A DNA stretch of 64,000 nucleotides, from NCBI GenBank assembly GCA_023213395.1, contig CM041465.1:11160001-11224000 (forward strand). Reading direction: 5' to 3'. This document shows, one piece after another, positions 23,333-35,245 of this stretch; positions within the stretch are counted from its first letter, which is position 1, and each line of letters starts with the position of its first letter. Origin of the DNA: Cycas panzhihuaensis. Its lineage: Eukaryota; Cycadophyta. The translations under genes and the position numbers were made by a program. The notes under the pieces were generated by a model, which was not told where the DNA came from, did not search any database, and saw only the letters and a program-made list of their open reading frames with translations.

Positions 23333-24487
23333 CTACATTTTAACTAACAAGTCTTTAATGTATTTCCCTTGAGATAGAATGATTGAGTCTTCTAGTTGAT
23401 TGACTTCCAATCCCAGATAATAACTTAGAAGGCCTAAATCTATTATTTTAAATTCCCCATCTAGTTGATTCTTCAAGTTATTAATTGAATCATCATCATT
23501 TCCTATAGGTATTATATCATCTACATAAACTACAACTATGGTGATCAACCCATTTCTTTTCTTTATATACAAGCTTGAATCAAAGTTAGAGTGTCTGAAG
23601 CCATTTTGACACAAATGTTTATCTAATTTGGCATACCATACTCGAGAGGCTTATTTTAAGCCATACAATACCTTCTTTAATTTATAAACCATGCATTCCT
23701 ATACCTTTTTGATGTATCCTTCTGATTAAGTCTTATATACTTCCCCTTCTAGATCTCCATTTAGGAAAGCACTTTTAACATCCAGATGAAATATTTTTCA
23801 GTTCTATTGAGCGTCTAAGACAATAACAGTTCTCATTATATTTAATTTGGCTACAGGGAGAAAGGTTTATTTAAAATTTAGTCCAGTTATCTATGTATAG
23901 CCTTTGGATATAAGTTTTACCTTATATTTTTTAATTTTATCATTTACTCCTTCTTTGATCTTATAAACCTATTTACAGTTAACCACAGGTTTATTAGGAG
24001 GTAGCTAAACCAATTCCCATGTTTGATTTTTGGCAATTAATTCTATTTATGAATCCATCACTATTTTCCATTCTAGTTATTCTCTTGCTTCTTGAAATAA
24101 TTGTGGTTCAACATTGTTGTATAAAGCTCATAATTTCTGACTCCTAGTTCTTTGTATAAATAAATCTCCTTTTCCTTCTTCAATAGTTTTGATGTACCAT
24201 CTTGGCACTTTCTTTTCTTCTCTTGATTATTCTTTAGAGGTTGATTCTTCAGTTGGTTGTTCCTCTTGCACTAAATCTTCATGCTCCATTGGTAAAGAGT
24301 CTATTGTCTGAGAGATTTCTTTTAATATAAGTTCTGAGGCCTCCTCCACGATGACCTCTTGAGGTATCGATTGTGATCCTTCTTTAATTTGCCTTATTTG
24401 AGATTTGTTGTTCTAATCATTACTTACATTAAACACAACATCTCTACTTACATAGATTTTGTTAGTCTTAGGATCTATGTATTTATA
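23333..24487 (-). pseudogene. Cop-2 reverse transcriptase
   Basis: The catalytic block is intact: VVVYVDDIIPIGNDDDSI, then FKIIDLGLLSYYLGLEV and YIKDLLVKM (23614-23333). Upstream, with stops, are NQTWELV, PVAKLNIMRTVIVL, FHLDVKSAFLNGDLEGEVY and KLKKVLYGLK. 24300-24487 is the acidic IN-RT linker beginning with YIDPKTNKIYVSRDVVFN, the end of integrase, which abuts Gyp-4. Trp and Gln codons are often stops. Confidence 0.9.
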
Positions 24488-24868
24488 TAGTAGGATACTG
24501 CTCCTTAATAACAATTGCATACCAACATAACATGCAAATAACTCCAAAAGAGCACTTGTATTGCAATACCCTTCGAGGGGGCAACCTCCCACTTATATGT
24601 AATAATAATGATATTTTAGATACCATACTCAAAGGATTACATAAATATATATATATGGATCTGCTCACTACACAACCTCCTCCTTATATATGTGAGATAT
24701 TACATGAATATATATAGTGCTCAATGACCACTACATAACCTTCTAATTATGCATGTGAGATATTAAGAAAAGGGAAGAAGTAGAAGAAATAGAAGATATA
24801 AGAGAGAGAAGAAGTAGAAGATATAAGAGAATATAAGAGAAGGTAATTTAGGGGTTGGATCCCTAACA
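24488..24868 (-). repeat. Gyp-4 3' LTR
   Basis: Minus strand starts TGTTAGGGATCC and ends TA where the partner LTR ends CA. It includes an AGAAG-rich purine tract (about 24760-24845), shared with the partner. Confidence 0.95.
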
Positions 24869-24880
24869 AAATCCCCCCTT
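24869..24880 (-). other. Gyp-4 polypurine tract
   Basis: Minus strand AAGGGGGGATTT directly before the 3' LTR; it would prime plus-strand DNA synthesis. Confidence 0.85.
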
Positions 24881-24889
24881 CAAAAAAGT

Positions 24890-26060
24890 TTTTCTCTCAA
24901 AACTTGGTGATCTCAAGGTGCTCTAGGATAAATTGCTCATTTTCCCAGGTTGCATCTTCTCACGGAAGTTGTTTCCATTTGATGAGATACTCAATGATTT
25001 GCTCAAATCATAGATGTCAAATTTTTTGGTCGATGATACATTTTGGAATGAGTTTGCCCCTCCTCATTTAAGATAGGTAATTATGTTTAAACTTGTACTT
25101 ATTTCCCAATTACCCTCTTGATACATGAAACATAAAAGACATTATGGATCCTGATAGTGGTGGTAAGTCTAAGGCATATGCAACTTCACCAATCTTCTTG
25201 AGAATTTTGTAAGGCCCATAAAATCAAGGTTGTAATTTATGTTGCCCATCCTATTTAAGAGATGTCTACTTATACGGTTACAACCATAAGTATACCCAGT
25301 CACCTGGTTGAAATGCTCATTCACTCCATCCTTTTTCTACCTATTGTTTCATCTAATTTTGTGAAAGGTTCAAATTTTCCTTGAGTATCTTAAAAATCTA
25401 TGTTGTTTATTGGATGTGTTCCTCAATTGATTGAACCTTAGAACTGATTATGGTATTGTTCTTAAGTGTGGGTAGTTCATAGCTATATAATGCTTGGAAT
25501 GAAGTCATTCCTACTTATGCGTGATAGGTTGTATTATACCACCATTCTACTAAATGAAGCCAATGATGCCACTGGCCCTACTTATCTGAAGTATAACAAT
25601 GAAGATATCCTTCAAGGCACTTATTAACCACCTCATTTTAACCATCTATTTATAGATGGTAGGATGAGCTCATTGTTAGTTTAGTGCCAAGTAGATGGAA
25701 GAGTTCTATCCAAAAGTTGTTGGTAAACTTGGGGTCTCAATCACTAACTATGCATTTGGGTATGCTATGTAACCTATATATATCCTTTGAAAAGATCTTA
25801 GCAATTTGTTTTACCTTATATGTGGCTTAAATAACACAAAAATGAGAATATTTGGTTAGTCTATCAACGACCACTAGTATAGCATCTTTTCCTTCTAACT
25901 TGGGTAGACCCACGATGAAGTCCATAGAAATTTCTTCCCATCATTGATTTGGTATGCGAAGGGGTTTCAACAATCCTGGAGACTTAATTGTTTCTATCTT
26001 ATGTCATTGATAAATTTCATATGAGGAAACATACCTCTTTGCATCTCCTTTTTGTCCCTT
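24890..26060 (-). pseudogene. Gyp-4 integrase with C-terminal chromodomain
   Basis: The core shows [15 protein letters not shown] (about 25865-25910), the first catalytic Asp region of chromovirus integrases. The C-terminal end, about 24900-25010, reads IEYLIKWKQLP, a stop, EDATWENEQFI, a recognisable chromodomain (the usual form is YLVKWKGLP-EATWE). Chromodomains steer insertion towards particular chromatin marks in intact elements. Stops and frame changes occur throughout; the stop in the chromodomain is TGA, one transition from CGA. Confidence 0.85.
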
Positions 26061-26678
26061 TTAAAAAAAAGACTATTTTAAGTGGTGGTATGTTTGTAGG
26101 AACCCTGAGTAACCTACTATTGGAGAGGCATATGCATCATGTAAAATTTGCTCCTTGAGGCTAGAGTGAGGGCATATATATCTCTAATTCTTATACGAGA
26201 GAATATTTGTAGACCATGTATAATGGGTTGAATTCCCTACTCCAGCTTAAAGGTCTTGAATAATCTGCTTTGTAAAGGGGTCCTAATCCCATTCTTGCTT
26301 GGAAATCGCTATCGAAGAGGGATTGACCATGGTGATAGAATATAATGCAAATCATACTTCCATATGAGATAAAGCATCAGTAGCTATATTATCCTTGCCT
26401 TTTTTATATATGATTTCAAAGTTAAAAGCTTGCATTTTGGTGACCCATTTTTGTTGTTCCTTAGATGCCATCCTTTAAGATAGCAAATATTTTAAGCTAT
26501 CATGGTCTGTTTTAATTTGGAAATATGTTCTCAATAAATATTATCGCCATTTCCTAACCACATGCAGAATTGTTGGCATCTCCTTCTCATAAGTGGATTT
26601 GACCTATTTCTTGGGTGTAAGTTGACAAATTTTAAAGGCAAAAGGTTCCCCTTCTTGCATTAAGACTTCTCCAATGCC
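26061..26678 (-). pseudogene. Gyp-4 RNase H
   Basis: Follows the RT connection that ends in YDASG (26679), where gypsy RNase H starts. The C-terminal half is readable in part, but stops interrupt it. Boundaries are by position between RT and integrase. Confidence 0.7.
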
Positions 26679-27560
26679 TTACCCGGATGCATCATATTCA
26701 ATGGTGGAGGCCTTTATAAAGTATAGTGTTGCAAGGACTAGTGAGGTAGTTAAAGCCACCTTTAGGTGTTTAAATGATTTAGAGGCCTTATCATTCCAAT
26801 GAAAGGAATCCTTTTTAAACAAGTTGATTAAAGAGGAAGTAATCTTTGTATAACCTTGAACAAACTTTTGATAATACCCTCTTATTCCTAAGAATCCATG
26901 AAGTCCCTTGATGTTTAGGGGTTTAGGCCAGTTTGTGATAACTGTAATTTTCTTAGGATTCACCTTGACTCCTTCTTGAGAGATAATATGGCCCAAATAT
27001 TCTATTTCTATTTGCCCAAATTAACATTTTGAAAGTTGGTTATCTACAAGCACCTATAATGCCTTATCAACATGCTGAAGATGGTCTTCCCATATACGAA
27101 TGAAGATTAGAATGTCATCAAAAAAGACTAACATGAACTTCCTTAAGTAAGGCTGAAAGAGTTTGTTTATAAGTCCTTGAAAGGTGGATGGGGCATTAGT
27201 CAAGCTAAATAGCATGACTAAAAATTCATAATGTCCTTCATATGTACAAAATGTAATTTTATGAACATCCTCTACCTTGATCCTAATTTTATGGTATCCT
27301 GACTGCAAGTCTAATGATGTGAAGAACATTACTCCATGGAGTTTATCCAAGAGTTTATCAATTACTAGCATAGGAAATTCATCCTTGATGGTTATCTTAT
27401 TAATCTTATGGTAGTCTACACACATGCAAAATGAGCCATCTTTTTTTCTTACTAAAATCATCAAGGCAAAAAAAGTGCTTTTACTTTCCCTAATAGTACT
27501 AACATTAAGGAGTTCTTGAACTAGTCATTCAATTTCATTCTTTTGCTAGTAGGGATAATG
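26679..27560 (-). pseudogene. Gyp-4 reverse transcriptase
   Basis: 27464-27054 contains LVRKKDGSFCMCVDYHKINK, FFTSLDLQSGYHKIRI, then FSLTNAPSTFQGLIN and VFFDDILIF: the catalytic Asp pair is kept, preceded by Phe. 26996-26679 contains MGHIISQEGVKVNPKKI, IKGLHGFLGIRGYYQKFVQG and DKASKSFKHLKVALT, the thumb/connection region. One frame break lies between the two parts. Confidence 0.92.
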
Positions 27561-27889
27561 TTATGATCAAATACAAGGAGGATTGCTTCCAGCTACCAAG
27601 TCAATGCTATGATCATGGTCACGTACTGGGGGAAGACCTTGATAAATATCCTAAAAGACCTAGTTATGTAGGTGAAGTACTAATTTTAAGTCATTTGGTA
27701 TACCATCATCTTGGAGAATGTCCCCTTCTATTAGAAGTTCCTAAACTTCTAGAGCATAATATTTGGCAATGATTTTTATACCACCCTTTTTAATGAGCCT
27801 CTCCATACAGTGTGAGATGATGATTTGGGTTAGAGGAGGAATGATCCCATTCCCTGATAGTCAATTCCTTTAGAAGTAAATCAGATGAA

Positions 27890-28230
27890 GAGATCTTGCG
27901 TATTTAGTTAAATGGTCCCTAGTGGTTTGAGCCATTGTACCCCCAATATAGCATCAACTCCTCCAACGAGAATGGTATACATAGAAGTGGAGAGGTGATA
28001 GTCACCCATTTGTAACTTAATATTGTGATATTTTCCCCCACAAGTGATTGTCCCTCTATTAGACACCATAACCTCAAAATGTTTGATAGAATATGGAAAA
28101 TAGTTGAGTTCTTTAGTAAGTTTTCAATTAATGAAATTGTGGATGCTCCTAGAATCTATGAGGACAACCATCATCCTTTTCTTAATGTACCTAATAAGTT
28201 TGAGTGTTTGAGGGGATACAATTATGGCTA
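27890..28230 (-). pseudogene. Gyp-4 aspartic protease
   Basis: Minus-strand VLIDSRSIHNFIN (about 28135-28175) corresponds to the usual VLIDSGSTHNFI; the catalytic-loop Gly is Arg. Upstream is ISIHALAIIV, the normal start of this protease. Confidence 0.82.
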
Positions 28231-28239
28231 GGGCATGAA

Positions 28240-29160
28240 TAGATATAGTAGTAGTCTCTTCTTCTTCCTCCTCAAGTGGGTCACAATCATTATTTTTTGG
28301 CTCTAATGAGGCTTCCTCTATTAGTTTATCATCTTGGACATCCTCAATTATGAATAAGTGTCATTCAGGACACTTATGGTCTTTATTCTACTTTTAGTTA
28401 TAACAAAAAAATAACCCTTTCAATAGTTTTTCATCCATCTCTTGGGAAGTCATTTATCACACACCAAGAACCTGAAATTGTGGTCACTTTTTTGGGAATG
28501 TTTGTGGGAGAGGTCGGGATGCCTTATGTTTTGCTTTAATATGTCGAGCAAAATTGATAGTTGTAGAGATGTTATTAAGTTTTAAGAGTTGTAACTCATG
28601 TCTGATGTCATCTCATAACCCACTAATGTACAACTCATATAATGTATTCTAACAAAGAACATCAACCCTTATTGAGAGACATCGGTATTCTGTTGTAAAA
28701 GCTAAAATAGTCCCCTCCTGATTGACTTTAGCTAATTGGTTAAAGTGGTCATGATCCCAAGTACTATCATATTGAGTTATAATATCCTTTAAAAGACCCT
28801 CCCATTAATAATTAAGCCCACCAATTATTTTCATAACCCATTGGTACCATTAGTAGGGTTTAGTTTCTATGTGTAGAGAAGTAAGAGGGATCTTCTTATC
28901 TACTGAAACTTGATGAAGAGAAAAGTATTGTTCCATTTGGGTGGTCTAAGCACGTACATCTGTGCCATTAACCTTCCTGATTTCTACCTTAGGAAGGAAG
29001 TTTGGATGGATTTACCTACCATCATTACCTTCATCTTCTTTAGCAAAGTAACCCCTACCTATATGAGTATTATCATCAAAGTCAATCTTTTCTTCCTTAA
29101 AAGGTTTCATGGATGTGAACTCTAGCATTACTGCTTCAAATTTTCCATTGAAGCCATGTT
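28240..29160 (-). pseudogene. gag: Gyp-4 gag
   Basis: The nucleocapsid remnant reads KGLFFCYN, a stop, K, a stop, NKDHKCPE and LFIIED (about 28330-28430), matching the chromovirus pattern of a single degraded zinc knuckle followed by a hydrophobic-acidic block. The capsid region to about 29160 has only short readable pieces. Start codon not secure. Confidence 0.7.
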
Positions 29161-30158
29161 GGATTTATAATATATCTTCTCAAAGTTGTGTGATAACATC
29201 ATTAAGATCTTGAGTCCAACTTGGGTTTATCTTAGGGGTTATTTGTTCACAAGACCTAAGTTAAATCCTAGTTGGTAAATGTGAATGAAAAGGATTTAAT
29301 GAGGTGTCTATAGACCGTTATCCCCAATGTTTTATAATGAGGCAATATAGATTTTTTTTTTTTGCTTTTTTACTTTTTTACTTTTTTTTTCTTTTTATCT
29401 ACTTTTTTACTTTTTGCTTTTTGTTTTTTGCTTTTTGATCACTAATTGGCTAAATGACTATGTGTGCATGAGTTGATGACAAACTGCCTAGACACACTAG
29501 ATTTAATAAGTTGATGATGACTAACTCACCAACTGACTAGTGGCATATAAACCACTGATAGATTGACTAGGTACACTAGATATGGGCTTGTTTGGTTTAT
29601 AGGCCCTCTGATATATTGGTCATAGTCATAAATAGTATCAACTTAAAGAGGCAAATGCTCTACCTTATAATCATACTACCATGTCTCTAGGGTATGTGGA
29701 GAGTAACTTCCCAAGGCTAATCTCTTACTAGTACACTACAAATTACAGACAGTCAATAAGTTTCCTATGGTTACCTATATTAGGAAGGCATATCTAGGGG
29801 GGTCCTCTTATATACCCATAAGTACATGGATGTGCAATTCTATAGTTGAATTCTGTATAAGGCTTGATTCAAGAGTGTGATCTCTAATCCTTCATGCAAG
29901 AGACAGAAAAGCCACAATGCGCTTAGAGAAAAATGACAGATCCTTGTGATATTTATAGACCCCCAACATAGGGTCTCTATCTAAATGCAAAAGAAAACTA
30001 CTCAGTGGCAGTGTTAGGGTAGTTTCCTGATTGTAGTATTATCTACCCCCTAAAAGCAAAGTAACTAATTAGAAATTAAATGAAAATAAGTACTGATGAG
30101 AAAAAACTAATAGAAAAAAATTGGTTATTTAATACCATTAACTCTCCCACAAGGTATG
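29161..30158 (-). other. Gyp-4 5' leader with pyrimidine-rich tract
   Basis: Untranslated region between PBS and gag, with an imperfect CTTTTTT/ACTTTTTT run at 29348-29440. No ORF of note. Confidence 0.75.
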
Positions 30159-30178
30159 GATCGATCGTCTTGATACCA
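30159..30178 (-). other. Gyp-4 primer-binding site
   Basis: Minus strand TGGTATCAAGACGATCGATC, two bases after the LTR end; its first eight bases match the initiator-Met tRNA PBS. Confidence 0.8.
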
Positions 30179-30180
30179 CT

Positions 30181-30561
30181 TGGTAGGATACTATCCTTTA
30201 ATAATAATTGCACACCAATATAACATATAAATAACTCCAAAAGAGCACTTGTATTGCAATACCCTTCAAGGGGGTAACCTCCTAATTACATGCAATAATA
30301 ATGATATTTTAGATATCATTCTCTAAAGATTACATAAATAAATATATGGCTCCATTCTCACTACACAACCTCCTCCTTATGCATGTGGGATATTACATGA
30401 ATATATATAGTGTTCAATGACCACTACATAACCTTCTACTTATGTATATGGAATATTAAGAAAAGGGAAGAAGTAGAAGAAATAGAAGATATAAGAGAGA
30501 GAATAAGTAGAAGATATAAGAGAATATAAAAGAAGGTAAGTTAGGGGTTGGATCCCTAACA
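30181..30561 (-). repeat. Gyp-4 5' LTR
   Basis: Starts TGTTAGGGATCC and ends ACCA on the minus strand; pairs with 24488-24868. A 30456-30701 reading frame that crosses its outer edge is a chimera of LTR and Cop-2 integrase. Confidence 0.95.
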
Positions 30562-31320
30562 TTATATGATTTTAACATTTTTTTGTACCCTATTAAGATA
30601 CATTCTAAACTCTTAGCATCAAGTTTTGATGTTCTTTTGTTAGGAATGTGAATGAAAGCTTGACAGCCAAAAACTTTTAAATTACTTACATGAGGTTTCA
30701 TATATGTCCAAGATTTTTTCAGACTGATTTATTCTAGTGCTTTAGTAGGACTCTAATTTATCAAGTAATAGGCGGTATTGATAGCCTCTGCCCAGTAAGT
30801 CTTTGAAACTTGTTTTTTAAAAATCATACTATGAGCCATTTCCATGATGATTTTATTCTTCCTTTCAATGACCCCATTTGATTAAGGGGTATAGGGAGTT
30901 GTAAATTGCCTCTGTATCCCATTAATTTTACAAAAATACTGAAAGTCATTTGATATATATTCTCCACCACCATCTAATCTAATGCACTTTATTTTCTTTA
31001 AAGATTTCAAAGACTTTGGACTTATTATAGAGGAAGTATACCTATACCTTTCGAGTAAAATCATTAATGAAAGTTAAAAAGTATCTACATCCATTGATAG
31101 AAAATGGAGTGAAGGGACTACATATATATCAGTGTGAATCAATTCCAATTTATTCTGGGCATGCCAATTGCTTTCTTTAAATGGAAGTTGATGTTGCTTC
31201 CCAAACTGACAACCTTTGCAAATAAAATTTTTAGAGGTGATAGGAGGAAGTCTAATTACCATACTAGATTTTTCCAATAATTTTAATGTATCTATAAGGA
31301 GATGTCCATGCTTCAAATGC
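30562..31320 (-). pseudogene. Cop-2 integrase
   Basis: 31316-31074: HGHLLIDTLKLLEK and CKGCQFGKQHQLPF (the zinc-binding pre-integrase), then LELIHTDIY (start of the core). 31064-30882: IRLDGGGEYISNDF, holding the second catalytic Asp, then QRQFTTPYTP and a stop in place of Gln. 30701-30562: HVSNLKVFGCQAFIHIP and LDAKSLECILIGYKK, the copia C-terminal GKF-like region. The last residues lie beyond Gyp-4 at 24487. Confidence 0.92.
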
Positions 31321-31329
31321 TAAAATTTA

Positions 31330-31750
31330 TTATTAGAATTTATAGTAGTATATGCTTTTATACCCAGTTTAGGGTTTACTAGATTTGAGATCAATTTGTA
31401 CAAATCATTGTATCTTATACCTTTGGCTATTATATTTCCATCATTTTTCATATCCATTATATAACAGTAGCCCTCTTCATCAAATAATTTTGAGCCCTTT
31501 TTTGCTAAGTTGTGATATAGACTAAAGATTTATTTTAAGTCCTAGTATAAGTAATATATTCCCTATATTTTTCTCATTACCTTGTACCTTGATTGCTATG
31601 GTGCCAACTCCCTTTATGTCTAGAGGATACTTATCTCCTAATTCAACATATTTATCAGCATTATATGGTTTTATTACTTCAAACCAGTCTTCTTAATTGG
31701 TCATATGATGAGAAGTACTAGAGTCAATATACCAAACATCTTAATCATAT
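31330..31750 (-). pseudogene. Cop-2 protease
   Basis: WYIDSSTSHHMTN (about 31735-31695) is the copia protease start, with Ser where Gly is expected after Asp-Ser. It continues with GVGTIAIKV and LYLDLK. Role: polyprotein processing. Confidence 0.85.
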
Positions 31751-31869
31751 AGGCTGGTAGAAAGAACAATGATGAATATTGCTTCTTCCTCGTCTTCTTC
31801 AGCTTGCTCCTTACTATAGTTATCGACTGGACTCTTTCCTCTCTAAATGTTTGCTCTTCTTTGTGGACA

Positions 31870-32760
31870 CTAATAGGTATAATATCCTAGTTGTCCACAA
31901 TGATAACATAAGTTAAAGGCTCTACATATGCTTGAGACATGTCCAGGATTACCGTAACTATAGTAAATTCATATATATCTTAAGCGACCATGTCCTGTAT
32001 TATCCTGCCATCTTCCATGGGCTGGACTTCTTGAATCTAGAACATGTCCTCTCCCATGTGATTAACTTCTCCCTTTAGGGCCCAGGTTTAATCTAGATAC
32101 AAAAGCAACTTCAATATCTACTGTCTCTTCATAGCACTTATTTATCTGCTCCTATCTAAGCAATAGACTAGTTATTACTATCAAACAACATTTTATCAAT
32201 GTGGTTATTACTTATAATGGTGTTGACAATAACATCAAAAGATTTTGCTAGATTTCTTGCTACTATCTCCGCCAATTCTTGTTCTAAAATAGTAGCACCT
32301 GCACTCAAAAGATCATTTCTCATTGAGATAACTTTATGTATAAATGTAGACATAATATTAGATTCTTTCATACATAGGTTAAATAATTCCTCATTAAGAG
32401 TTATTATTCTTACCTTATTCTATTGACTATACAAGTTTTTGAAACAAGCCCATATGGTAGATGAAGAATTCAAAATTTTCACATATACAAGTAGAGGATC
32501 TAAAGCTGAAAGTTGAAGAAAAATTATACGTATATTATCTCTCTCTATCTAGCTGGTCAGATCAGAAGTAGTTGTAACAGACTTGGTCTCAGAACCATTC
32601 ACAATGTTCCATGCATTCTTAGCTCTTAAAAGGGTTTCTATCTTAATTTTCCAAATGTGATAGTTTATATCACTTATTTTGTCTTGATTGGATAATGCCA
32701 AATTATGGAGGCCATTCTAAAAAATTAAAAACTATTCTAGACTATTATGTCTATACAATT
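31870..32760 (-). pseudogene. gag: Cop-2 gag
   Basis: N-terminal capsid-type block ISDINYHIWKIKIETLLRAK and NAWNIVNGSE (about 32690-32590), matching copia Gag; then MKESNIMSTFIHKVISMRND (from 32371). The zinc knuckle is CYHCGQLGYYTY, a stop, CP (about 31905-31870), in which the His of CCHC is Tyr. Several stops. Confidence 0.85.
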
Positions 32761-33380
32761 GTATGGAATTCCATACAAAACCCTAACTATATAGAATGAG
32801 ATAATATATACCTCAAAAGAAAGGTAATTACATGTATATCACAGATCTTTTTTTTTTTCTTTTAATAGTCATAAGAGAAAGAGATATTTAACCTGAAATC
32901 TAGAGAGAGGCGGCTAAGGTTTTAGAGAAAAATCTCAAAAAAATGACTAAAGTCTTTTACCAAATTTCATAAGAAATGTCTCAAAATCTTTGAAATAATA
33001 ATACTCAGATTATGCAAGCAGATTAAGTCAAGAAAACTAGAGATTTTTCACAAAAAAAAAAATAATGAAATTAAGCCTCAAACTAGTGTAGATGAAAACC
33101 AGGTTGAAACACCTTCAAAACGTGCTCAAATCACCTTGAGCCTAAAGGGAAAAATGTTGTCTATACTTAGGCAAGATTGCTGTTAAATTTTCATTCAAAT
33201 CTAAGTACTTTAAAAAATTGACATCTATGCATGACTGTACACTTCTGTATAACAATAAATTTGTAGTCACCAACTTTAGAAATCAATGTCCTTTGTGCCT
33301 CCCTCAAGTTTTATAAAGAGTGAATTTAATCTAACTCAAAATTCTTCTTATGATAATAATTCATTTATTAGGTAGATAGA

Positions 33381-33399
33381 TGAACCTGCTCTGATACGA
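33381..33399 (-). other. Cop-2 primer-binding site
   Basis: Minus strand TCGTATCAGAGCAGGTTCA directly after the 5' LTR; matches the initiator-Met PBS except at its first bases. Confidence 0.85.
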
Positions 33400-33615
33400 T
33401 GTTGAACTTACAAGCAAATAATTGGAGAGAAAGATCACCTTCAATTCTATTCAGACAATGTCTTTATAAATATACATGAGTTAATACAACCATTACAAAA
33501 TGGATTGTAATTGACTCTCATGACCATGACAAATGTCAGCCAAATAGAGGGAGTTACAAATAGAATTTGTAACATTACCCTTTTATATTTAGGATATAGC
33601 ATTATACTCTTAACA
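33400..33615 (-). repeat. Cop-2 5' LTR
   Basis: Pairs with 22359-22573; minus strand TGTTAAGAGTATAAT to CA. The duplicated target TATTA follows at 33616-33620. Confidence 0.92.
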
Positions 33616-33620
33616 TATTA

Positions 33621-33885
33621 GATCTAGATCTATATGTCAAAACTACAAATACTACAATTCTTATAATTACTCTCTATATTAATGATCTTATTTATATAGG
33701 AAAGAGTGATGAAATATTCTAGGAATCTAAGCATAACACAAATTTAGAATTTAAGATGATAGATCTAGGGCAATTATACTATATCCTTGGTTTGAAATTT
33801 TGGTAAGGTAAAGAAGGCATCTATGTATCATAGAGTAAATATGATATGGACATGTAGGTCATGATCCATTGGTCATAATTGAGGC
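33621..33885 (+). pseudogene. Cop-1 reverse transcriptase, second part
   Basis: Continues the RT after Cop-2: LYVKTTNTTILIITLYIND, where the catalytic Y-V-D-D has become Y-I-N-D, then EFKMIDLGQLYYILGLKFW and GIYVS, a stop, SKYDMDM. These are the usual motifs after the catalytic site. Readable similarity stops by about 33885; RNase H and the 3' LTR are not seen. Confidence 0.85.
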
Positions 33886-34465
<580 letters not shown>

Positions 34466-34914
34466 TAGTGGCTTAAAAAAGAATAAAAGTAGAAAAGGTA
34501 TTAAAGGTGTTTAGGAAGTGACAAAGAGTCATTTCTTATTAAGCAAAGCTTAGGTGCATTATTTTTATTACACACTTATAGATATTTTATCATCATTAGC
34601 TAAGTATTCACACACCCATAACCAAATAGTGAGCAAACATTAGTATGTATATATATATAAGCATAGAACTAACTAAAATAAAAGTGGCAAATGGATTATT
34701 ATCTTAATTATGTTATGGTGGATGTTGAAATCCTAATTTTCAAGAAACATTTGCCCATTACTAATAGAATATATTTAAATGTGTGTTGTAAGATAATAAA
34801 TGCTAGTAGCACTACCTAATAAGATATGTTTCAAAAAGTAAGTATGGGAAGGGTATTAATGGAGTAATGACTTAGAAACCACATCTCTATGAGAAGCTCA
34901 GCAATGAGTATTAC

Positions 34915-35245
34915 CATAGTTTACTCTCCTTAGTAAGAATTTAGATAATTTTACCCTTAGTTTAACCTGATTAATAAGAACATTAGAGGTGTCATTGTTA
35001 TAGATTAATATCATTGGTGAAATCTCAAAATATATCATCCTTAGATTAGCCTCATTGGTGAGAACCTTAGAGAATATTGCTTTAGTTTAATGCTACTGAT
35101 AAGAACATTAGAGAGTTGACTAATATAGTTTATCCTTACTAGCAATCATTTTTTAGAGCAAGGAGCCACCATAGCTTATCCTCATTAATGACTATGGCTT
35201 AAAACAATGATAGTTTAGGCTCATTCACAAATACCATTGTATGAA
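34915..35245. repeat. Degenerate tandem array, about 42-bp unit
   Basis: Seven to eight diverged units built on TTAGTTTA...CTCATT..TGAGAAC.TTAGAGA can be followed by eye. It is related in wording to the array at 40010-40350. Confidence 0.6.

Larger units (their letters stand above)
24488..30561 (-). mobile_element. Gyp-4: complete-structure chromovirus-type Ty3/gypsy element nested in Cop-2
   Basis: 6074 bp with two 381-bp LTRs (24488-24868, 30181-30561), a perfect 5-bp duplication TTATA (24483-24487 and 30562-30566), an initiator-Met-like PBS, a PPT, and gag-PR-RT-RH-IN-chromodomain on the minus strand. The LTRs differ at roughly 40 of 381 positions by eye, mostly transitions, so the insertion is old. 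It is the innermost and youngest layer of this stack, yet all its coding domains carry stops. Confidence 0.95.
22359..33615 (-). mobile_element. Cop-2: Ty1/copia element nested in Cop-1 and split by Gyp-4
   Basis: Two LTRs of about 215 bp (22359-22573 and 33400-33615), PBS at the high end, PPT at the low end, and gag-PR-IN-RT-RH on the minus strand. The flanking duplication is CATTA/TATTA (one C-to-T change). Its polyprotein is interrupted near the integrase C-terminus by Gyp-4 (24488-30561); with that and one TTATA copy removed, the reading frame is continuous. Without Gyp-4 it is about 5.2 kb, normal for a short-LTR copia element. Confidence 0.93.
20100..33885 (+). mobile_element. Cop-1: decayed Ty1/copia element, split by Cop-2
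   Basis: Plus-strand domains in copia order: zinc knuckle and protease (20135-20550), integrase (20640-21590), RT first part (21800-22358), then the RT continues at 33621-33885 after the 11.3-kb Cop-2 insertion. The interrupted RT reads from its early motifs into the Y-x-D-D region across the gap. Gag and both LTRs are not seen. The copy carries many in-frame stops and is the outermost, oldest layer of this stack. Confidence 0.88.

Noticed and set aside
30456-30701. An 81-codon frame joining integrase-like residues to a Ser/Leu/Phe-rich tail
   Set aside because: It crosses the Gyp-4 LTR boundary at 30561; the tail is LTR sequence read by chance.
34915-35245. CRISPR-like array
   Set aside because: Units are degenerate and contiguous, with no constant repeat and unique spacers; eukaryotic context.
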